Shown one piece after another: positions 4,167-5,041 of a DNA stretch of 5,041 nucleotides. The first letter of the stretch is position 1. Each line of letters begins with the position of its first letter. The position numbers and the translations under genes were made by a program. The notes under the pieces were generated by a model that made no database searches, was not told the origin of the DNA, and was given only the letters and a program-made list of their open reading frames with translations. The stretch spans positions 32,496 through 37,536 of the forward strand of contig CP070709.1 of the NCBI GenBank assembly GCA_020350305.1, written 5' to 3'. The stretch is from Candidatus Bathyarchaeota archaeon (GTDB lineage: Archaea > Thermoproteota > Bathyarchaeia > Bathyarchaeales > Bathyarchaeaceae).

Positions 4167-5041
4167 ATGGTAATTCAACAGAGTGAACCAACCTTAATAT
4201 CTCTAAACCCCAATCCGTTGGTTGCATATCTTGGAAAGTTACCTAAAGACTTCACCAAAGAAGACATCATCAAGTTTGTAAAAGATAAAAACATAAAAAT
4301 GGTAAGCCTTTGTCATGTCGGTGAAGATGGACGGCTGAAATCGCTCAGCTTTGTAATCAACAACGAAAAACATCTAAACGAAATCCTAGAAATGGGAGAA
4401 AGAGTAGACGGTTCAAGTCTCTTTTCTTACATCAACCCAGAAGCAAGCGACCTCTATGTGGTACCGAAATACAGAACAGCGTTCATAAATCCTTTCAATC
4501 AGATCCCGACCCTGAACCTTCTGTGCGCCTATTTCGACAAAAACGGGAATCAACTTGACATTGCCCCGGAAAACATATTGAGAAAAGCACAAGAAAAACT
4601 GTTTAAGAATACGAGAGTTACACTTGAAGCCTTAGGCGAACTTGAATTCTACATTGCATCTAAACAAGAAAGAAACGACTTGTATCCTTGCGAACCCGAG
4701 AAGAGTTACCATGAATCTTCACCTTTTGTCAAATGGGAAAATCTGAGAAATGAAATCTTGAGCACTATTGCTAGGACTGGTGCAAGGGTGAAATACGGTC
4801 ATGCTGAGGTTGGCAACATACCAGATAATTGTATGGAACAACATGAAATCGAGTTTTCGCTCGAACCATTAGAGGATATGGCTGACCATATAACTATTGC
4901 CAAATGGATTATACGAAACATCGGTGTTAAATACGGAGTAAATATCACTTTTACCCCTAAGTTGAAGGGTGGTCACGCTGGAAGCGGATTACACATACAT
5001 ATTCACGGCTACAAAAACGGAAAAAGCATAATGACAGATTC
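4167..5041 (+). CDS. glnA: Glutamine synthetase family protein, N-terminal 291 residues (runs off the window end)
   Basis: GS-family enzymes make a gamma-glutamyl phosphate from glutamate and ATP and join it to ammonia or another amine, in the cytoplasm as large ring oligomers. The N-terminal beta-grasp domain spans about 29-125 and includes VDGSSLF at 80-86, equivalent to the ammonium-site DGSS. The catalytic domain follows with GELEF at 157-161 (metal ligands E158 and E160), HAEVGN at 212-217 (E214), EQHEIEF at 224-230, and GSGLHIHIH at 272-280 (H276 as the metal/phosphate histidine). Residue equivalences are from family knowledge. The spacing between EVG and QHE is about five residues longer than in standard GS, so this is a divergent clade and the substrate may not be ammonia. 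The arginine-rich C-terminal half lies outside the window. ATG 4167 is chosen for its ribosome site. An unrelated gap of 346 bases precedes it, so it is probably transcribed alone or first. Confidence 0.9.
   Translation, partial: MVIQQSEPTLISLNPNPLVAYLGKLPKDFTKEDIIKFVKDKNIKMVSLCHVGEDGRLKSLSFVINNEKHLNEILEMGERVDGSSLFSYINPEASDLYVVPKYRTAFINPFNQIPTLNLLCAYFDKNGNQLDIAPENILRKAQEKLFKNTRVTLEALGELEFYIASKQERNDLYPCEPEKSYHESSPFVKWENLRNEILSTIARTGARVKYGHAEVGNIPDNCMEQHEIEFSLEPLEDMADHITIAKWIIRNIGVKYGVNITFTPKLKGGHAGSGLHIHIHGYKNGKSIMTD

Noticed and set aside
3996..4178. 60-codon minus-strand frame
   Set aside because: It overlaps the start of the GS-family gene, has no recognisable feature and would need its promoter inside that gene.

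Overview
The window reads as archaeal DNA, most likely from a TACK-type archaeon such as a Bathyarchaeia relative. The phylum is an inference and the domain is a firmer call. The signs are A/T-rich TATA boxes about 25-30 bases before likely transcript starts, GAGGTG/AGGAG-type ribosome sites, TTG and GTG starts, very short zinc-ribbon proteins, a crenarchaeal-type single-OB-fold ssDNA-binding protein and a cobalamin-binding radical SAM enzyme. No mobile element, CRISPR array, tRNA or rRNA was seen.

Layout. Positions 1-158 hold the 5' part of an unrecognised gene on the minus strand, with a perfect 12-base palindrome just upstream of its start. Positions 328-889 hold two small plus-strand zinc-ribbon genes. 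The first (374-496, TTG start) is only a zinc ribbon. The second (572-889) has the same ribbon followed by two membrane helices. Their cysteines fall at identical residue numbers, so they look like a tandem duplication, and the first copy may be cut short by a stop codon. The second gene converges on and overlaps by 15 bases a minus-strand pair: a cobalamin-binding-domain radical SAM protein (3076 to 1652) followed after 3 bases by a cysteine-rich multi-pass membrane protein (1648 to 875). This is a translationally coupled two-gene operon.

Positions 3077-3355 form a divergent intergenic region. It contains promoter-like elements for both directions and a possible 29-residue single-helix membrane microprotein (3179-3268). 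The SSB gene follows (3356-3820) and ends in a basic tyrosine/arginine tail with an 18-base tandem repeat. Positions 3821-4166 have no convincing intact gene but contain a possible gene relic. From 4167 to the window end runs the N-terminal 291 residues of a divergent glutamine synthetase family protein.

Functionally these are mostly independent housekeeping or accessory units: ssDNA maintenance (SSB), nitrogen assimilation or gamma-glutamyl ligation (GS family), and an uncharacterised radical SAM plus membrane-protein pair. That pair is the best candidate for an undescribed system. Its substrate cannot be read from the sequence.
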